Shown here piece after piece: positions 60,027 to 64,000 of a stretch of 64,000 bases of DNA. Location of the stretch: contig NZ_JAERRG010000024.1 in assembly GCF_016741935.1 (NCBI RefSeq), positions 114,100-178,099 of the forward strand, written 5' to 3'. Positions within the stretch are counted from its first letter, which is position 1. Every line of letters starts with the position of its first letter. The notes below the pieces were generated by a model. That model had not been told where the DNA came from, did no database searches, and worked only from the letters and a program-made list of their open reading frames with translations. The translations under genes were made by a program, and so were the position numbers. Origin of the DNA: Streptomyces endocoffeicus. GTDB lineage: Bacteria; Actinomycetota; Actinomycetes; Streptomycetales; Streptomycetaceae.

Positions 60027-61339
60027 GCGCCGCTCCGCCCCACGACCTCCACGGTGTCACCCACGTTATGGTCGGCTACAGCGCCCAGCTGATGGCGGAG
60101 GTGAACCGACTGCTGCCCGCCGCGAGCGTGCTGATCGTGGAGGAGCCGCATGTCATCAAGGCCCGTAACGTACACCGGGCGGCGGCCGAGCACCCCTGCG
60201 TCGCCGGGGTGCTCACCGCCGCCACCCAGGACGAGGCACGGGCCCACGCGCTCGCCGGGAGCGTGCCGCGCCCGCCGGACGTGCGCGCGGTGGTGCCGGC
60301 CCTCGAGTATGGAGTGGTCGCCGCCGCCACCCTCGCCACCGCCTGGGGGCTGCCCGGCGGCGGTGCCGGGGCCGCCCGCATCCTGCGCAACAAGCTGGAG
60401 CTGCGCCGCGCCGCCGCCCGCCGGGGCATCACCCAGCCGAACTTCGCCGAGGCCACCGGACCAGCCGACGTCGATGCCCTGCGCGCCCGGTTCGACGGCA
60501 GCTGTGTCCTCAAGCCAGCCAACCGCCAGGCAAGTCTGGGGGTGGTGTTGCTCGGCCCCGGGGACGACACCGAGGCGGCCTGGCGGCATACCGTCGCGGC
60601 CGACGAGCCCCGGCTGCGCGTGCACTACGCCGACGCCGCCCAGTACCTGGTCGAGCAGCGTCTGCACGGCCCCGAAGTCAGTGTGGAGGCCCTGGTCCAC
60701 GACGGCGTCATCGGCTTCCTCAACGTCACCGCCAAGCAGGTGCTGCCCGGCCGCTATCCGGTCGAGCTGGGCCACACCGTGCCCGCCCCCGCCGACGAGC
60801 CGGGCGGGGCGGCGCGAGAGGCGCTGAGCGTCGCGATGGCCGAACTCGTTGACGCCATCGGCTTCTCCACCGGCATCCTGCACGCGGAGTGGGTGCTTAC
60901 CAGCGACCGTCCGCATCTGATCGAGTGCGCGGGCCGCCTCCCCGGCGACCACATCCCCGCCCTCATCGACCTGGCGTACGGCGGCGACGGGCTGATGGCC
61001 GACCTCTTTGCTCTTCTCGCAGGGGACGGACCGCGCCCGGCGCGCGTCGCCCGGCGGGGCGCCGCGGTCCGCTTCCTGCCCACTCCCGAGCCGGACGTGC
61101 CGGAGGCCGTGGTGCGGTCCGTCATCGGCGTCGCCGAAGCCGAACGGCTCGACGGCGTACGGGACGTGGTGGTGGCCCTAGTGGAGGGCGCCCCGGTGAA
61201 CGAGGTGACCAACTCCTGGCAGCGGGGCGGGCACGTCGTCGCCACCGGCCCCACGCCGTCCGAGGCGGCCCGTACGGCGGAGCGTGCGGCGGCGCTGGTC
61301 GCCATCACGGTCGGCCCGCGCACCGGGGGCGAGCAATGA
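60023..61339 (+). CDS. ATP-grasp ligase 2
   Basis: Second ATP-grasp enzyme (438 aa), only distantly like the first. Motifs: RILRNKLELRRAA, SCVLKPANRQASLGVVLLG near residue 160-178, EVSVEALVHDG and HAEWVLTSDRPHLIECAGRLPGDHIP with the metal-binding Glu. This pattern is shared with dipeptide-forming ligases and with BL00235/carnosine-synthase-like proteins. It overlaps the first ligase gene by 4 bp (ATGA). Two ligases in tandem suggest two successive peptide bonds, or a peptide bond and a capping step. Confidence 0.82.
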   Translation: MSAAPPHDLHGVTHVMVGYSAQLMAEVNRLLPAASVLIVEEPHVIKARNVHRAAAEHPCVAGVLTAATQDEARAHALAGSVPRPPDVRAVVPALEYGVVAAATLATAWGLPGGGAGAARILRNKLELRRAAARRGITQPNFAEATGPADVDALRARFDGSCVLKPANRQASLGVVLLGPGDDTEAAWRHTVAADEPRLRVHYADAAQYLVEQRLHGPEVSVEALVHDGVIGFLNVTAKQVLPGRYPVELGHTVPAPADEPGGAAREALSVAMAELVDAIGFSTGILHAEWVLTSDRPHLIECAGRLPGDHIPALIDLAYGGDGLMADLFALLAGDGPRPARVARRGAAVRFLPTPEPDVPEAVVRSVIGVAEAERLDGVRDVVVALVEGAPVNEVTNSWQRGGHVVATGPTPSEAARTAERAAALVAITVGPRTGGEQ

Positions 61340-62640
61340 GCGGAGCAGAGCCGAAGAGGGCCGGTTCCGGTGTGGTCCGCCGTGTCGTACGGGAGTATCT
61401 GCCGGGCAGCCATGCGGGCCGGGTCTTCGCCTTCTCCACACTGTTGAGCGCGTTCGGCACCGGTCTGTTCCTGGCCGGGTCCGCAGTGTTCTTCACCCGT
61501 CAGGCCGGGCTCAGCGCCACCCAACTCGGTGCGGGGCTCTCTATTGCCGCCGCCGTCGGCCTGGTCGCCCTGCTACCGCTGGGGGCGGTGGCCGATCGGG
61601 CCGGCGCCCGTCCGACCTTGGTTGGCGCGCTGCTCTGGCGGGCCCTGTGCTTTGTCGCCCTCGCGTTCGTCCAGGGGCCGATCGCGTTCACCGTCGCCGC
61701 CGCCTGCCAGGCGGCCGCCCAGAACATCACCGGCCCCGTCACCCAGGCCCTGGTCGGCACCCTCTCCGAGGAGGGGGACCGGACCCGGATGATGGCCGTG
61801 GTGCGGACCGTGCGCAACATCGGCTTCTCACTCGGCGCGCTAGCCGCCACACCGCTGCTGCTCACGGACAGCACCTTGCTCAATCGCGGCGTGCTGTTGG
61901 GCAACGCGCTCGCCTTCGTCGCCTCCGCCGTGTTGCTGGCCCGACTGCGGCTCGCTGCGCCAGCCCGGGCGGTCACGGTGCGCAACCCACTTGCCGCCTT
62001 CGGCGCTGTCCGCGACTGGCGCTATCTCTGCCTCACCGCCCTTAACTCGGTCCTCGCCCTGCACATGACGCTGCTGGCGGTGGGGCTGCCGCTCTGGGTG
62101 ACCCGGCACGAGGGGGCGCCGGACGCCCTCGTCCCCGTCATGATCTTCGTCAACACCGTGCTGGCGGTGGCCTTCCAGGTGCCGTTCGCACGGCGCGTCA
62201 CCGATCCCCGCAGTGGCGCCCGTGCCTTGCGGTGGACGGGGCTCGCCCTCGCCGGATGCGCCGCGCTGCTCGCCGTGCCCGTCACGGCCCCGCCCGCCGT
62301 CGCGATCGGCGCCGTGCTGTTCGCCTGCGTCGCGCTCACGGTCGGCGAACTCTGGCAAGCCGCCGGAGGCTGGGAACTCTCCTACGCCTACGCCCCCGAG
62401 GACCGCCGGAACCTCTATCTGTCGCTGTTCAGCCTCGGCAACTCGGCACAGGACATGGCCGGTCCGCTGCTCGTCGCGGCGGTGGTGCTGCCCCTAGGCG
62501 CCCTCGGCTGGTTCATGCTCGCCGCACTCTTCGTCGTCGCGGCGCTGCTGGCGAGCCTGGTCGTCCCGCTGCTCGACCGCCGTCCCTCGCCCGGCACCCC
62601 CACCGCTGAGGCGGCGGCCACCACCCCCACCCCAGGATGA
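61336..62640 (+). CDS. MFS transporter of the peptide cluster
   Basis: Twelve-helix major facilitator of 434 aa (motif A-like AVADRAGARPT between helices 2 and 3). Start overlaps the ligase stop by 4 bp (ATGA), so it is in the same operon. The likely task is export of the finished peptide and self-protection. The C-terminus is Pro/Thr-rich. Confidence 0.85.
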   Translation: MSGAEPKRAGSGVVRRVVREYLPGSHAGRVFAFSTLLSAFGTGLFLAGSAVFFTRQAGLSATQLGAGLSIAAAVGLVALLPLGAVADRAGARPTLVGALLWRALCFVALAFVQGPIAFTVAAACQAAAQNITGPVTQALVGTLSEEGDRTRMMAVVRTVRNIGFSLGALAATPLLLTDSTLLNRGVLLGNALAFVASAVLLARLRLAAPARAVTVRNPLAAFGAVRDWRYLCLTALNSVLALHMTLLAVGLPLWVTRHEGAPDALVPVMIFVNTVLAVAFQVPFARRVTDPRSGARALRWTGLALAGCAALLAVPVTAPPAVAIGAVLFACVALTVGELWQAAGGWELSYAYAPEDRRNLYLSLFSLGNSAQDMAGPLLVAAVVLPLGALGWFMLAALFVVAALLASLVVPLLDRRPSPGTPTAEAAATTPTPG

Positions 62641-63815
62641 CCGCCATGACGACCCCGTACGCTCCCGCCCAGCTTCCGCACACCGTGCGCGCTGCGGACA
62701 CCCCCGGCGAACTTCCGACCTGGCAACGGCTCGCTGCCGACGCGTCGCTCTACTGCGGCACTGACTGGCTGGAGTTCAGCGACACCGACCACATCGCGCG
62801 CGCTCGCTACTTCACGGCGCACACGCCGACGGGAGATCCCTCCGCCGGCCTGATCGCCCACTGGTCACCCCAGGAGAACAACGAACGGTACGTCCCGGAA
62901 CGGGTGCTCCCCACGCCTTTGGCCGACAAGGCGCTGATCATCGGCGGGCGGCGCGGTTACCTCAGCGGCCCGCTTCTCGCCCCAGGCCTCTCCGTCGCCG
63001 GACAGGGCGACGCCCTCGACACGTTGCTGGAGGCGGCCACCGCCTGGTGCCCTCAGGCCGAGGGCCGCTGGTGGTGGCCCTACCTGACGACCGACAGCGC
63101 CACCACCGTCCGCGCCGCGCTGACCGCCGCCGGACGGGGGCCGGTCGCCGCCCAACTGCTCAGCGCCGACTGCGTGATCGCCGTCCCCGAGGGCGGCCTC
63201 GACGCGCACATCGCCGCCCTTCCGACCAAGCAGCGTCGTACGAACGCCCGTCGCGAGCTGCGGGCCTTCGCCGAGAGTGGCCTGTGTATCGTCCGTACGA
63301 CGCTTGCCGGGCACGCCGACGCACTGGGCCCGCTCCTTGCCAACGTCCAGCAGCGGTACGGCCACGACCACAGCGCCGAGCAGATGACGTCTCTGCTGCG
63401 GCGGCAGGCCGAGCATCTTCAGGATGCTTCCGTGGTCTTCCTGTGCCTCGCGCCCGGCGACAACCGGCCGGTAGGTTTCTGCCTCGCCTACCGGCATGGC
63501 CGTGAACTCGCCGTCCGCCTCGTCGGATTCGACTACGACCGCCTGCCGGGCGCGGCCGAGTACGCGCATCTCGCCGTCTACGAGCCGGTCCGATACTGTC
63601 AGGAGAACGGTCTGGAGCGTGTCGAACTCGGCATGGAGTCCTTCGAGGCCAAGTGCCGCCGAGGCGCGGCCGTCCGCCCGCTCTGGGCCCTGCACCCCGT
63701 CGGTGGCGCCCCTGACCCGGAGGCCCAGGCGGCCCGGCGCGACACCGTCGCGGCCGCTCTGCCCGCCCGTGAGGGCGCCCGCTTCCGAGCCGAGACGGAC
63801 AAGGCCTTCGCCTGA
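62637..63815 (+). CDS. GNAT-like protein, COG3146/peptidogalycan-type
   Basis: Cytoplasmic protein of 392 aa resembling the DUF482/COG3146 group of GNAT-fold proteins labelled peptidogalycan biosynthesis; the fold is shared with FemAB aminoacyl transferases. Visible segments: LPTKQRRTNARREL, RYGHDHSAEQM, and GLERVELGMESFEAKCRRGA-like C-terminal block. In a peptide cluster it could acylate or aminoacylate the product. The start overlaps the MFS stop (ATGA); ATG 62646 is an alternative. It is the last gene before a hairpin. Confidence 0.72.
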   Translation: MTAMTTPYAPAQLPHTVRAADTPGELPTWQRLAADASLYCGTDWLEFSDTDHIARARYFTAHTPTGDPSAGLIAHWSPQENNERYVPERVLPTPLADKALIIGGRRGYLSGPLLAPGLSVAGQGDALDTLLEAATAWCPQAEGRWWWPYLTTDSATTVRAALTAAGRGPVAAQLLSADCVIAVPEGGLDAHIAALPTKQRRTNARRELRAFAESGLCIVRTTLAGHADALGPLLANVQQRYGHDHSAEQMTSLLRRQAEHLQDASVVFLCLAPGDNRPVGFCLAYRHGRELAVRLVGFDYDRLPGAAEYAHLAVYEPVRYCQENGLERVELGMESFEAKCRRGAAVRPLWALHPVGGAPDPEAQAARRDTVAAALPAREGARFRAETDKAFA

Positions 63816-63840
63816 CCGCCCCGGGAAAGGTCCTGGGCGG
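63816..63840 (+). terminator. Hairpin ending the peptide cluster operon
   Basis: Stem of 9 bp with one mismatch (CCGCCCCGG / CCTGGGCGG) and a 7-nt loop, beginning directly after the GNAT-like gene's stop codon. Marks the likely end of the operon that starts at the dioxygenase or NRPS gene. Confidence 0.65.
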
Positions 63841-64000
63841 TATGAATGCGCAAATCCGGGACTCGATGCACATTCACTACAGTTCGTTGCCGCCGTTCTC
63901 GATCTCTTGCGGTCTTTGCTGATCAGAGTACTGCGGGTGCCGGTAAATCATCCGCGCAGGTCGGGAGACTGATCGCGGATCTCCGGTTCTCGGGGCTTTC
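63841..64000. other. Non-coding end of the window
   Basis: The final 160 bp are less GC-rich and contain no supported gene. Probably the promoter region of a gene beyond the window. Confidence 0.35.

Overview
The window is high-GC actinobacterial DNA. GC-rich third codon positions, frequent GTG starts, 4-bp start/stop overlaps, rare TTA codons confined to regulators and one catabolic gene, and Streptomyces-type gene families all point to Streptomyces or a close relative. It reads as an accessory, chromosome-arm style region: carbon-scavenging loci, then a degraded recombination zone, then a small-peptide biosynthetic cluster. No rRNA, tRNA or CRISPR array was seen.

Region 1 (1-11.2 kb) looks like a complete poly(3-hydroxybutyrate) utilisation locus. 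It holds a 3-hydroxybutyrate dehydrogenase (5' end outside the window), a GAF/PucR-type regulator with a TTA codon, the two subunits of a succinyl-CoA:acetoacetate CoA-transferase, a five-gene LIV-type ABC importer and a secreted PHB depolymerase. The logic is depolymerise outside, import, oxidise to acetoacetate, activate to acetoacetyl-CoA. Region 2 (11.2-20.0 kb) is a seven-gene minus-strand operon (enolase-superfamily enzyme, zinc alcohol dehydrogenase, aldehyde dehydrogenase, Pot-type ABC importer) with a divergent IclR regulator and a palindrome between them. Region 3 (20.0-24.0 kb) is a saccharopine-dehydrogenase-like enzyme, a TetR regulator and an APC amino-acid permease; the enzyme and the permease share a nearly identical 22-bp promoter element. 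Region 4 (24.0-30.0 kb) has a NamZ-like DUF1343 protein, a large GAF/SpoIIE phosphatase/ATPase, a small membrane protein and an NRAMP transporter.

Region 5 (30.0-41.2 kb) is a mim/prm-type binuclear-iron monooxygenase operon: hydroxylase alpha, reductase, hydroxylase beta, coupling protein, amidohydrolase, MIP18/DUF59 protein, alcohol dehydrogenase and a dedicated chaperonin, with a divergent AcoR/MimR-like activator. It should oxidise short alkanes, ketones or phenols. Region 6 (41.2-50.5 kb) has a chimeric glycosidase pseudogene, an intact Tat-exported GH63-like glycosidase, an erythromycin-esterase homologue, a TetR/MFS efflux pair with a 24-bp operator, and a P450/ferredoxin pair ending in a strong terminator.

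Region 7 (50.5-53.9 kb) is a scar zone: an aminotransferase cut off at its N-terminus, a frameshifted IS transposase remnant, a ketosynthase cut off after its last catalytic histidine, and a truncated regulator abutting it. Region 8 (53.9-63.8 kb) is a compact biosynthetic cluster: an Fe(II)/2-oxoglutarate dioxygenase, a gene broken by a 5-bp tandem duplication, an A-PCP-C NRPS, two ATP-grasp ligases, an MFS exporter and a COG3146-type GNAT-like protein. It probably makes a small modified peptide, and is the best candidate here for undescribed chemistry.
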